Positions 19,189-27,806 of a stretch of 64,000 bases of DNA are shown piece by piece. The notes under the pieces were generated by a model, which was given only the letters and a program-made list of their open reading frames with translations, was not told where the DNA came from and made no database searches. The stretch is from Pyxidicoccus parkwaysis (GTDB lineage: Bacteria; Myxococcota; Myxococcia; Myxococcales; Myxococcaceae). The stretch spans positions 4,702,001-4,766,000 of the forward strand of contig NZ_CP071090.1 of the NCBI RefSeq assembly GCF_017301735.1, written 5' to 3'. Every line of letters begins with the position of its first letter. Position 1 is the first letter of the stretch. Both the position numbers and the translations under genes were made by a program.

Positions 19189-20616
19189 CTATGGAGCGTC
19201 GTCGCCAGGGCGCTTCGTTGGACCCGAGGTGGTGGGGCGCGGAGGTGGATAGGCGGGACCGTAGCAAGCGCCATTGTGCTCGTAATAGGGCTCATCACAG
19301 TCCTTCAGCCTGATGTCCAACTTCACCCAACACCCACCATTGATAGCAACCTGCGCCCGGTGCGCACACCGCCCAGACGCATCGGGTCGTAGCTGCCCTC
19401 GGAGCGGTTTGGGCGGTAGCTCAACGGCAATGACAGACAAGGCAGAAGGAGCCCGGGTAGTAGACACCGGGGTCGTCAGTGCGGCGTCGCCGAGTGCGAC
19501 GGTGCCGCCATCCTTCGCCTCTTCGGTGGCTGATGCGTGGCCCTGTTCGGTCTTCTCGTGAGGCGGCGCACTCAGCATCCACGCGACTCCAAGCGCCATG
19601 GCGGCACCCAGGCCGGCGGCAGCCATGAGTCGGGGCCACGGGGCAGGTCCCCTGCCCTGCCGAGGGACGCTCCGTGCCTCCTCGGCAGGGAGGTCCTTTC
19701 GGATGAAGAGCGGCACATCCGCTTCGGGCCCTGCTCCACGCGCGGCCTGCTCCAGCAGCTCCGCCAGTTCGCCAGCATCGCCACGCGCTTCGGGGCGTAC
19801 AGAGAGCATCCGTGTCACAAGCCTGCTCAACTCCTCGCAGCAACGCGCATTGACGCCCATGGGAGGCACCGGGCCCGTCCCCTCCGGGCCCCAGAGGTGG
19901 CTCACCTCTTCCAGCATCGCGGGAATGGGCGGGTAGTCGTCCGTCACCAGCCGGTACGCAGTCATCCCCAGCGCGAAGACATCGTCAGCCGGTCCGGGCG
20001 CATAGGGCGGGTCCGACGGCCGAAATGGAAGGCGCACGGAGCGCCACGCCTCCGGTGAGCGGTAGGGCTGCGTCCCGGGAGGAAATGGCGGCGACGTGAG
20101 CAGCGCGGCGCCCACGTAACTTCCAGAACCGAAGTCGGTCAGAAACACCTGCCCGTCCGCAGCACGCACGAGCACGTTGTCGCCCTTCACGTCTCGGTGG
20201 ACGCCGCCCACTGCATGCGTGGCCGCCAGCGCCCGCGCGAGGCTGGCGAGCACTCGAAGCACCTGGCGCGAGGTCGGGCATTGCACCTGCGCCCAGTCAT
20301 AGAGGGACGCGCCTTCAACCCACTCCATCGCGAGATAGGGGTAGGCACGTCCCCCGGGCTGCCACCAGTGCCCATGGTCCACGAGTCGCGGGACGTTCGG
20401 GTGGTGGAGGCGGGAGAGCAGCTCCACTTCTCGCGCGAAGCGTCCCTCTTCGGGGTGCAGCGACACCTTGAGCGCCACGGGCCCCGGCACGTCCCCCACT
20501 CCCAGAGCACGGTAGACGGCGCCGTACGCGCCCCAGCCGCGCAGCCCCAGCACCTGCCAGGGGCCCACCCGGGTCCCTCGCGGAAGGCGTGACGGATGCA
20601 GTGGGCCGGAGTCCAT
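19189..20616 (-). CDS. Hanks-type Ser/Thr protein kinase, single-pass membrane (K0)
   Basis: The ATG at 20616 gives 475 residues. Kinase motifs are intact: glycine loop [12 protein letters not shown], Lys50 in VALKVS, catalytic loop His140-Arg-Asp142-Val-Lys-Gly-Asp-Asn, Asp161-Phe-Gly, and PYRSPEAW as the APE-like motif. After a Pro-rich juxtamembrane region comes one membrane helix (LMAAAGLGAAMALGVAWML, near residue 340) and an exported domain of about 110 residues with five cysteines (RCAHRAQVAINGGCW; LKDCDEPYYEHNGACY). It should phosphorylate cytoplasmic targets in response to an extracytoplasmic signal. It is the intact paralogue of two kinases later in the window that carry a recombinase element in the HRDVK codons. 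About 100 bases upstream are shared with K2. Confidence 0.9.
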   Translation of the reverse strand: MDSGPLHPSRLPRGTRVGPWQVLGLRGWGAYGAVYRALGVGDVPGPVALKVSLHPEEGRFAREVELLSRLHHPNVPRLVDHGHWWQPGGRAYPYLAMEWVEGASLYDWAQVQCPTSRQVLRVLASLARALAATHAVGGVHRDVKGDNVLVRAADGQVFLTDFGSGSYVGAALLTSPPFPPGTQPYRSPEAWRSVRLPFRPSDPPYAPGPADDVFALGMTAYRLVTDDYPPIPAMLEEVSHLWGPEGTGPVPPMGVNARCCEELSRLVTRMLSVRPEARGDAGELAELLEQAARGAGPEADVPLFIRKDLPAEEARSVPRQGRGPAPWPRLMAAAGLGAAMALGVAWMLSAPPHEKTEQGHASATEEAKDGGTVALGDAALTTPVSTTRAPSALSVIAVELPPKPLRGQLRPDASGRCAHRAQVAINGGCWVKLDIRLKDCDEPYYEHNGACYGPAYPPPRPTTSGPTKRPGDDAP

Positions 20617-20813
20617 GACGTGCCCCACGAGACGGGAGGAGGTTCGCCGCAAGCGCCGCGAGCCTACTCGCTGCATCCGCAAGTGTCAGCGTGTCCTCTG
20701 AAGTCGGTTCCTGCACGAGCGCACCGTGACTGAGCGCATCCTCCGTCGCGGGGTACGTGGCCCTGTCCTGACGGTGGTGACGCTGGCTCCATGCGGGCCA
20801 AGCCGGTAGTGTC

Positions 20814-21443
20814 GTGCCCGTGCTGGGACGCTTCAGGAAACGCGCCGCGCTGCTCGTGCTCGGCGTCGCCGCCACGCCAGGCTGCATTCCCGAGCCCGTC
20901 GACGTTACCGGCAAGCGCTGTGGCCCGGACCAGTCCTGTGGGCCGGGCCTCCAGTGTCTGGCGGGGCGCTGCTCGGCGGAGAACGAGACGCAGCGGCCGG
21001 CCAACCTCGTGTCCAACTCCGGCTTCGAAGAGGGTGCGCAGGGATGGGAAACCTCCGGCGTGCTGACTTCCGAGGCCCCGGGCTTCACCGGCTCCGTCGC
21101 GGCGCGGCTCGTGGCCCGGCAGGAAGGGGCCACCGTGACGCTGACGCCCCGCTCGCCGCCGCTCCTCGACCCGGAGGAGAGCTTCTACTGCGCCTCGGCC
21201 TGGATTCGCGGAAGCGAGGGCCGCACCGCCGTGCTCCACATCCTCGTGGACTCCGAGCCCGATGAATCCGTGGAGCTGACGCTGGATGGCACCTGGCGGC
21301 AGGTCACCGCCTCCAAGTACTTCTTCCCGCGCATGGTGGGCTCCGTGCGGCTCGTCCTTCCGGCCGGGGTCCAGACGCCGGTGTGGGTCGATGACGTGAA
21401 GCTGTGGCGCTCGGACAGCTCGCTCTGCAAGGACGAGCCTTGA
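20814..21443 (+). CDS. lipoprotein with jelly-roll carbohydrate-binding-like domain
   Basis: The GTG at 20814 gives 209 residues with a signal peptide ending near ATPGC, a Cys-rich knot (RCGPDQSCGPGLQCLAGRC) and a domain from NLVSNSGFEEGAQGWETSG to VWVDDVKLWR. The opening N.v.N.gFE.g..gW and closing vDDv.l are typical of CBM4_9-type beta-sandwich modules, which bind glycans. It is the first gene of a four-gene operon with a sigma-54 activator, a TPR protein and a PEGA kinase; its stop overlaps the next start. Likely an outer-surface sensor or binding component. Confidence 0.75.
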   Translation: MPVLGRFRKRAALLVLGVAATPGCIPEPVDVTGKRCGPDQSCGPGLQCLAGRCSAENETQRPANLVSNSGFEEGAQGWETSGVLTSEAPGFTGSVAARLVARQEGATVTLTPRSPPLLDPEESFYCASAWIRGSEGRTAVLHILVDSEPDESVELTLDGTWRQVTASKYFFPRMVGSVRLVLPAGVQTPVWVDDVKLWRSDSSLCKDEP

Positions 21444-22738
21444 GCGTCTCTCCCCCGCGCACCTCGCCCATCACCGAGAAGACGGACCCCGACGGTCCGC
21501 CCCGGGTACGGCTGCTCGTCCTGGAGGGGCCGGACCGTGGCCGGTCCGCCCTGGTGGAGGGGGGCACCGTCGTGGTGGGGACACTGCCGGACTGCCAGCT
21601 GGTCCTCACCGATGACACCGTGTCCCGCCAGCACGTGAGCCTCGAGCTGCTCGGGCCCCGCGTGCGTGTCAGGGACCTCAAGAGCCGCAACGGGACGCGC
21701 TACCTGGGTGCGCGGGTGGAAGTGGTGGAGGTCCCCCTGGGCGCCATCGTCTCGCTCGGGAAGACCCGGCTCGCCCTGCTCCCGGCGGATGCCGCGCTCG
21801 AGCGCCTCAGCGAACAGACCGAGCTCGCGGGACTGCTCGGCCGCTCGCTCGCGATGCGCCGCCTCTTCGCCGAAGTCGAGCGCGTGGCTCCCGTGGACAT
21901 CTCCGTCCTCATCCAGGGCGAGACGGGCACGGGCAAGGAGGGCATCGCGAGGGCCCTGCATGCCCTGTCCGGAAAGACGGGCGCGCTGCGCGCCTTCGAC
22001 TGTGGCGCCGTCCCCGCGTCCCTGCTGCCCGGCGTCCTCTTCGGCCATGCGCGCGGCGCCTTCACGGGCGCGGTGGCGGACACCCCGGGCGCCATCGAGG
22101 CCGCCCATGAGGGCACCCTCTTCCTCGACGAGGTAGCGGAGCTGCCGCTGGAAGTCCAACCCACCTTCCTGCGTGTCCTGGAGACGGGGCGCTTCTGCCG
22201 CCTGGGCGAGACGCGCGAGCGCCACGTCCGCTTCCGGCTCGTCGCCGCCACGCACCGGGACCTCACGGCCGCGATGAAGAAGGGCACCTTCCGGCCGGAC
22301 CTCTACCACCGGCTGGCGAGCCTCGTGCTGCACGCGCCGCCCCTGCGGGAGCGGCTGGACGACATTCCGCTGCTCGCCGAGCACTTCGCCCGGAGCTTCG
22401 GGGCCTCACTTCCGCTGTCCCCCGCGAGCCTCGCCACGCTGACCGCCTATCACTGGCCCGGCAACGTGCGGGAGCTGCGCAACGCGGTGGAGCGGACCCT
22501 CACCCTGGGCGCCAACGCCGCGCTGCCCGAGCTCGCGCCCCCTGACGGAGCGAAGGAGGACTTCCACGCGGCACGCGAGCGCGTCCTCCTCGTCTTCGAG
22601 CGCAGCTACCTGGAGGCGCAGCTCGCACGGCACCGGGGCTCCGCCTCGGCGGCCGCGCGGGATGCGGGCCTGGCGCGCTCCTACTTCTACCGGCTCCTCA
22701 AGACCCACGGGCTGCTCCCCGGACGCGGCGGGAGCTGA
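21440..22738 (+). CDS. FHA domain sigma-54-dependent transcription activator
   Basis: The start is placed at the TTG at 21440, overlapping the upstream stop by four bases, because the protein then begins close to the FHA domain; an upstream in-frame ATG lies inside the previous gene. The 432-residue protein has an FHA domain (residues about 22-115; VVVGTLPDCQLVL, SRQHVSLEL, KSRNGTRYLG) that reads phosphothreonine. The AAA+ domain follows: Walker A Gly160-Glu-Thr-Gly-Thr-Gly-Lys-Glu167, GAFTGA at 206-211 contacting sigma-54, and Walker B LFLDEV at 227-232. It ends in a Fis-type HTH (GSASAAARDAGLARSYFYRLL). In myxobacteria such proteins couple Ser/Thr kinases to sigma-54 promoters, and a kinase lies in the same operon. 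Confidence 0.92.
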   Translation: MSVSPPRTSPITEKTDPDGPPRVRLLVLEGPDRGRSALVEGGTVVVGTLPDCQLVLTDDTVSRQHVSLELLGPRVRVRDLKSRNGTRYLGARVEVVEVPLGAIVSLGKTRLALLPADAALERLSEQTELAGLLGRSLAMRRLFAEVERVAPVDISVLIQGETGTGKEGIARALHALSGKTGALRAFDCGAVPASLLPGVLFGHARGAFTGAVADTPGAIEAAHEGTLFLDEVAELPLEVQPTFLRVLETGRFCRLGETRERHVRFRLVAATHRDLTAAMKKGTFRPDLYHRLASLVLHAPPLRERLDDIPLLAEHFARSFGASLPLSPASLATLTAYHWPGNVRELRNAVERTLTLGANAALPELAPPDGAKEDFHAARERVLLVFERSYLEAQLARHRGSASAAARDAGLARSYFYRLLKTHGLLPGRGGS

Positions 22739-22755
22739 GCTAGGATGCACGCGCC

Positions 22756-23742
22756 ATGTGGCTCGCCGTGACACTGCTGGTGGTGCTGGGACAGGCCGAG
22801 CCGGCCAATCCCTATCTGGAGCAGGCACGGGCGCGGTACGAGGCACTTCACTTCAGCGAAGCGGTGGATCTGCTCGAGCTCGCCGAGCAGGTTCCCTCCA
22901 GCACCCACGCCCAGCACCTGGACATCCTCGAGCTGCGGGCCCGCTGTGAGCTGGCCGAGGGCCGGCGCCAGGAGGCCGAGGCCACCTACGAGCGGATGCT
23001 GATGCTCGACCCGCGCACCGAGCCTCCGGCGGACCTGTCGCCCAAGATTCTCGAGACGTTCCAGGCCGTGAAGGCCCGGCTCTTTCCCGCCGGCTACGTG
23101 GCCCTCAAGCAGCTCCCCGCGGCCGAGGGATTGGTGCGCATGGCGGTGGTGGACCCGTGGCGGCGCGTCGACGCCGTGGTGCTGCACTGGCGCGGCTCGC
23201 GCGACGTGGACTGGCGGCCGCTGCGCGCCCGGCCCGACGCGGAGTGCTGCGTCTTCCAGCTACCCGGCGGTGGGCCCGGCCCCGTGCGCTGGTACGCCGA
23301 GGCGCAGGGCCCGGATGGCAACGGGCTGACCCGGCTGGGTGCCCCGGAGGCGCCGCTGGAGTGGACCCGGAGCATGGCTTCCATGTCTCCGCCGGGCACC
23401 AAGGCCCGGGACGGTGTCGTCGCGGAGTCCCTCGTGGCTCCCGCGTCTCCTCCGGGGGCCGAACGCGGAGACGTGCATGGGGACAGGGAGGACTCCACGA
23501 CGCCCCGCCTCCGCAGGACACTGGGATGGGTGTCGCTGGGGGTGGCAGTCGCCGCGGGCTTGGGCGGCACGTGGCTCCAGGTCCAGTCCGCCGAGTCGCA
23601 TGACACCGCATTGCGCGCGGAGTGGGCCGGTGACTCACGGCGACACTCCGCCCGGGCTCGCACGCAGGCCGGGTGGGCCACGGGGCTCTTCATCGGCGGC
23701 GGAGCGGCGGCGCTCGGCGGCGGCTATCTCCTCACATGGTAG
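22756..23742 (+). CDS. TPR-like exported membrane protein of the kinase operon
   Basis: The 328-residue product starts with an N-terminal export segment (MWLAVTLLVVLGQAEPANPY), then TPR-like helices (LEQARARYEALHFSEAVDLL; AEGRRQEAEATYERMLMLDP) to residue 100. A central beta-rich region follows, and then two C-terminal hydrophobic segments (LGWVSLGVAVAAGLGGTWL; TGLFIGGGAAALGGGYLL). Proteins of this plan often accompany PEGA kinases in myxobacteria. It starts 17 bases after the FHA activator, and its stop overlaps the kinase start. Function unknown; probably a periplasmic partner of the kinase. Confidence 0.75.
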   Translation: MWLAVTLLVVLGQAEPANPYLEQARARYEALHFSEAVDLLELAEQVPSSTHAQHLDILELRARCELAEGRRQEAEATYERMLMLDPRTEPPADLSPKILETFQAVKARLFPAGYVALKQLPAAEGLVRMAVVDPWRRVDAVVLHWRGSRDVDWRPLRARPDAECCVFQLPGGGPGPVRWYAEAQGPDGNGLTRLGAPEAPLEWTRSMASMSPPGTKARDGVVAESLVAPASPPGAERGDVHGDREDSTTPRLRRTLGWVSLGVAVAAGLGGTWLQVQSAESHDTALRAEWAGDSRRHSARARTQAGWATGLFIGGGAAALGGGYLLTW

Positions 23743-25391
23743 TGACCGGGCTCGCCACCCGGGGGCTGCGCGTGGGCCCCTACGAACTGCTCTCGCGCAT
23801 CGCGGCGGGGGGCATGGGCGAGGTGTTCATCGCCCGGCGCACGGGCCTGGCCGGCTTCGAGAAGCGCGTCGCACTCAAGCTGCTGCTGCCCCACCTCTCC
23901 GAGGAGCCCGCGCTGGTGGAGCGCTTCCTGGAGGAAGCCCGCATCGCCGCTCGGATGGAGCACCCCCACATCATCCCGCTCTTCGACGCGGGCGAGGCGG
24001 ACGGGCGCTACTACCTGGCGATGGCGCTCGTAGAGGGCGTGAGCCTGTCGCAGCTGCTGCGCGCGTGCCGGCGGGAAGGCCAGCGCCTTTCGCTTCCCGT
24101 GGTGCGGGCGGTGGCCACCGGCCTTTGCGAGGCGCTCGACTACGCACACCACCTCCGGGGTCCCGGGGGCGAGGACTTCGGTGTCGTCCACCGCGACGTC
24201 AGCCCGTCCAACGTCATGGTGTCCACACGCGGGGCCGTGCTGCTCGGCGACTTCGGCATCGCCCGGGTCCTCTCCCACGTGACGACCCGCAGCCGTCCGT
24301 GGGGCAAGTTCGCGTACATGCCTCCGGAGCAACTGGAGGCGACGGGGCCCGTGGATGCACGGGCGGATGTCTTCGCGGCGGCCGTGACGCTGTACCAGGC
24401 GCTCACGTTGAGCTCACCGTTCCAGCGCGAGACGGACCCGGCCACCATGGACGCCATCCGCCGCGAGTCGCTGCCGGATGTGACGCACCTCCGTCCGGAT
24501 GCCAGCGCACGTCTGCGCGACACGCTCCAGCAAGGCGCCGCTCGCGAGCGGGAACTGCGGCTGCCGTCAGCGCGGGCGCTCCTCGACGGCCTCCTGGAGG
24601 GGCCGGTGGCCGGGCCCGCCGAGCTGGGCGCGCTCGTCGAGTCACTGTGCGCCGCCGAGCTGGCCCTCTTCCGCCAGCCTCCGCCGTCACTGGACGCAGG
24701 CCCTACCCGGACCGTTCCCCCTGCCGGCGAGCCCGACGAGGTGGAGCGTCAGGGAGCGACACGCCCACCCAGGCGAAGACGGGGCCTCGTCCTGGTGGGA
24801 GGCACGGCCGTGGTGGTGGCGGGCATCGGGCTCTGGTGGCAGGGCTCGCGCGAAGCGGCTGCCAGCCGTACCGGTGAGGCATCCGCCGACGGTGCCCGGC
24901 AACCACCGGCCGCCCCTGTCCTGGCGCATGTGTCATCGGAGAAGGCGCCCGCGCACGAGGACAGTGCCCGACGACCACCGCACTCCCCTGCCCTGGCGCA
25001 TGCGCCATCGCAGGAGGCGCCCGCGCTCGAGGACGGCGCCGGGCAACCACCGGCCGTCTCTGTCCCGTCCAAGTCCCCCATGGAGCAGCCCGCCCCCGTG
25101 GAGGCTCCGAGGCACTCCTCCGCACCGGTGAGGCACGAGCCCGCACGGGCCATGGAGGCGAAGGCCCCTGCCGGTATCGGCTACCTGACCGTGGACGCGC
25201 GTCCGTGGGCGGTCATCTCCGTGGACGGGCGCGAGGTGGACCGGACGCCGCTGGCCCGCTACCCGTTGCCCGCGGGACGCCACACCATCGTCTTCCACAA
25301 CCCCGTGCTGGGACGGACCGAGCAGCGCACCGTCCGAATCGAGCCGGGCGCTGTCGCCACCCTGCGAGTGGATTTCGAGCCGACCCGCTGA
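23736..25391 (+). CDS. Ser/Thr protein kinase with C-terminal PEGA domain
   Basis: The 551-residue kinase starts at the ATG at 23736, overlapping the TPR gene. Motifs are IAAGGMGEVFIARR, Lys48 in VALKLL, the catalytic loop VVHRDVSPSNVMV, LLGDFGIAR and YMPPEQLEA. A single membrane segment (GLVLVGGTAVVVAGIGLWW) near residue 360 leads to a Pro/Ala-rich stretch with three imperfect repeats of about 35 residues (PPAAPVLAHVSSEKAPAHED and similar). The last 70 residues form a PEGA domain (YLTVDARPWAVISVDGREVD...PLPAGRHTIVFHNP). The kinase would signal across the inner membrane and may phosphorylate a ligand of the FHA activator in the same operon; this last step is inference. Confidence 0.92.
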   Translation: MVVTGLATRGLRVGPYELLSRIAAGGMGEVFIARRTGLAGFEKRVALKLLLPHLSEEPALVERFLEEARIAARMEHPHIIPLFDAGEADGRYYLAMALVEGVSLSQLLRACRREGQRLSLPVVRAVATGLCEALDYAHHLRGPGGEDFGVVHRDVSPSNVMVSTRGAVLLGDFGIARVLSHVTTRSRPWGKFAYMPPEQLEATGPVDARADVFAAAVTLYQALTLSSPFQRETDPATMDAIRRESLPDVTHLRPDASARLRDTLQQGAARERELRLPSARALLDGLLEGPVAGPAELGALVESLCAAELALFRQPPPSLDAGPTRTVPPAGEPDEVERQGATRPPRRRRGLVLVGGTAVVVAGIGLWWQGSREAAASRTGEASADGARQPPAAPVLAHVSSEKAPAHEDSARRPPHSPALAHAPSQEAPALEDGAGQPPAVSVPSKSPMEQPAPVEAPRHSSAPVRHEPARAMEAKAPAGIGYLTVDARPWAVISVDGREVDRTPLARYPLPAGRHTIVFHNPVLGRTEQRTVRIEPGAVATLRVDFEPTR

Positions 25392-25613
25392 GGCCCGAAG
25401 TGTCGTGCCCTCGGTCAGCTGTCTCCTGGCAGGGGACAGCCTTCCCGCGCTCCTCCAGGGCCTGACGCGCCAACCCCGCGAGATGAGGCGCGAGGAGCGC
25501 CGGGAGCGCACCGGCTCCGGTGAGGGCATGGGGCGTGCAACCTCCCCTGCCCGCACGCACGGAAACCGCGTGCCGCAATCCAATCATCCCCACATCCACG
25601 GAGCTGCCTCTTC

Positions 25614-25859
25614 ATGAAGACGTTCGTTCTGGTTCTCGCCGCCTCGATGTCGCTCGCCTTCTTCGCCACCGCCTGCGGAGATGATGAATGCACCGCCGAG
25701 GAGTCCGCCGCGTGCACCAACAAGCACACCACGTGCGTGGCCTCGTGCGGCACCGGCGAGGAAGTGGGCTACAGCGCCTGCGTCCAGAGCTGCACTGCGA
25801 AGCTCTGCGACTGCCACGAGGCCTGCGGCACCAACTGCGACACGGACATCGACGACTGA
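25614..25859 (+). CDS. small Cys-rich lipoprotein
   Basis: An 81-residue product with a clear signal peptide (MKTFVLVLAASMSLAFFATAC) ending in a lipobox. The mature part of about 60 residues contains ten further cysteines in the order C..C..C..C..C..C..C.C..C..C, suggesting a disulfide-knotted secreted domain. It precedes the metalloprotease gene by 49 bases and could be co-transcribed. No family recognised. Confidence 0.75.
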   Translation: MKTFVLVLAASMSLAFFATACGDDECTAEESAACTNKHTTCVASCGTGEEVGYSACVQSCTAKLCDCHEACGTNCDTDIDD

Positions 25860-25908
25860 GCAGTCCCCGCACGACACACACTCCCCTCAGTCAGAAAGAC
25901 AAACATCC

Positions 25909-27300
25909 ATGTTCAAGCAGACAGCAGTCCTCGCGGTGACCAGTGTTGCATGGCTGGCCGGCTGCGGTGCCGATACACAGACACAGACCGAGCAGGAGGA
26001 GATCATCTCCAACCTCGTCGAGGCTGGCTTTCCAGCCGACGATATCCTGGTCGCCGACGATGCCGTGTACGTGGGCGGCGACGGGCATGTAACGCTCCAG
26101 GCGTCCCGCGAGATGATTCAGGCTCCCGCGGGGACCACCGCCGAGCATTACCGCTCGAACAACCTCGTCGGCCCTCAGGTGACGAAGATCTGCATCAACC
26201 CCTCGGCCGAGTTCAACAGCTACTCCAACATGAGCCAGGGACTCGACCTGGCCATCGGCAACTACAACGCGCTCGGTCTGCGATTCACCTTCGCGCGCAG
26301 TCAGACGACCGGCTGCTCCGCGACCATCGTCGCGGCGATGTCCATCAAACCAGGCGAAAACTGGGCGGACTTCCCTTCGAACGGCCTGCCCGGCGGGTCC
26401 ATCAACATCATCCCCGCGCTGAACGACCAACCCCTCGACATCATCGAGCACATCATCACTCACGAGCTCGGCCACACCCTCGGCCTGCGCCACACGGACT
26501 ACTATGATCGCAGCATCAGCTGCGAGCCGCGTTACAGCGGCGTCGAAGGGGACGAGGGCGTGGGCGTCGTCCACATTCCGGGAACACCGACCACCGCCGT
26601 CTGGAACGGGTCCGTCATGAACTCCTGCCCCCACATCGACAATACCGGCGAGTTCACCAGCGCGGACATCAGCGCGCTGAACATCCTCTATGGCCAGAGC
26701 GCGGCCCAGAGCTGCCCGGACGTCAACGTCGCGGCCTACAGAGGGCAGACGGGGGCGCAGATTCGCTGCACCTGCTCCTCGGGGGGCGGAGGCTCGGTCT
26801 GGGGAACGAACCTCTACACCGATGACTCGAACATCTGCACCGCCGCGGTGCACGCGGGGGTGATGACCCCCAGCGGCGGGGCGGTGGTCCTCGAGGTCCA
26901 GCCGGCCCAGACTACCTTCATCGGAACCACCCGCAACGGCGTCACCACGGCTTCCTACGGTTACTGGGGAGGGAGCTTCCGCTTCATCGGTGCGCAGGTG
27001 CCGCAGCCGCCGCCGCTCTGCACCAGCTTCAACATCATGTCCTACCGCGGGCAGAACGGGACACAGATTCGGTGCAGCTGCCCGCCGGTGAGCGGAGGCG
27101 CCGTGTGGGGGACGGACCTCTATACCGATGACTCGAATGTCTGTGCGGCGGCACTGCATGCAGGGGCAATTCCCGCCACCGGCGGTCAGCTGGTCGTCAC
27201 CATCCAGCCGGGACAGGGCAGCTATACCGGCACCACCCGCAACGGCATCACCACGTATTCCTACGGTTACTGGGGAGGGAGCTTCTCCATCAGCCCGTAG
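25909..27300 (+). CDS. secreted M57-like metalloprotease with two LCCL domains
   Basis: The ATG at 25909 gives a 463-residue lipoprotein (signal to AWLAGC). The catalytic motif His185-Glu-Leu-Gly-His189-Thr-Leu-Gly-Leu-Arg-His195 is the HExxHxxGxxH zinc site of metzincin-like M57 peptidases (Myxococcus protease B family); AMSIKPGENWADFP and SVMNSCPHIDN (Met-turn) also fit. Residues about 270-365 and 370-463 are two repeats, each with YRGQ.G.QIRC.C...GG.VWGT.LYTDDSN.C.AA.HAG and ending TTRNG..T.SYGYWGGSF, which match the LCCL domain. The LCCL pair may bind prey or matrix surfaces. The combination suits extracellular predation or development. No terminator was found. Confidence 0.88.
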   Translation: MFKQTAVLAVTSVAWLAGCGADTQTQTEQEEIISNLVEAGFPADDILVADDAVYVGGDGHVTLQASREMIQAPAGTTAEHYRSNNLVGPQVTKICINPSAEFNSYSNMSQGLDLAIGNYNALGLRFTFARSQTTGCSATIVAAMSIKPGENWADFPSNGLPGGSINIIPALNDQPLDIIEHIITHELGHTLGLRHTDYYDRSISCEPRYSGVEGDEGVGVVHIPGTPTTAVWNGSVMNSCPHIDNTGEFTSADISALNILYGQSAAQSCPDVNVAAYRGQTGAQIRCTCSSGGGGSVWGTNLYTDDSNICTAAVHAGVMTPSGGAVVLEVQPAQTTFIGTTRNGVTTASYGYWGGSFRFIGAQVPQPPPLCTSFNIMSYRGQNGTQIRCSCPPVSGGAVWGTDLYTDDSNVCAAALHAGAIPATGGQLVVTIQPGQGSYTGTTRNGITTYSYGYWGGSFSISP

Positions 27301-27806
27301 TCGCCACGTCGGCATCTGACAGCCAGGGCGCGGGGCGGTCGTGGACGCGCCATCGCGTTCTCGTCGCGGACATGGCCCTCCGGGGGCAGCAGCTCCCGGG
27401 GGGGCCCTGCGGATGCATCGAGGCGCCTTGGACGCGAGCGATGGGTTCATCACCCCGCGCTCGGGGTTGCCCGAAGCGCTCGCGCAACGTGCCCTCGAGC
27501 GTGGCGACGAGCGCCCCATCCGCCTGCCCACTCCCAGCTCCCCTGCCCTTCCTTCATTCGCTACGCCCGCGTACTACCCCGCGTTGCGTTACCCGGCCGG
27601 TGACACGTGACACGGTTGCTGGTGTTTCACGGCAGGACGCCCTGCTTGGGACGGGTCAATCGTTCGATCCAAGCGGTTTCGCCCGGAGTGTGAGAGAGTC
27701 CGGGCTCCTCAACGTGACTGACACCTGTCGGGTGTGGAGGCGATGCAGGCAGGCGCCCCGCCACCACACCCCTGTCGCGGAACTGGCCGCAAGCACAAGG
27801 AGATGA
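27301..27806. other. intergenic region upstream of the first desaturase
   Basis: About 500 bases with no supported gene. Short open frames are high-GC shadows. AAGGAG at 27796-27801 is the ribosome binding site of the desaturase. The desaturase promoter must lie here but I cannot assign its boxes. Confidence 0.4.

Noticed and set aside
20617..20730. Sigma-54 promoter upstream of kinase K0 (TGACAC...TGCA)
   Set aside because: The spacing between the two boxes is one base too long and GG is replaced by GA, so it is not a credible -24/-12 element.
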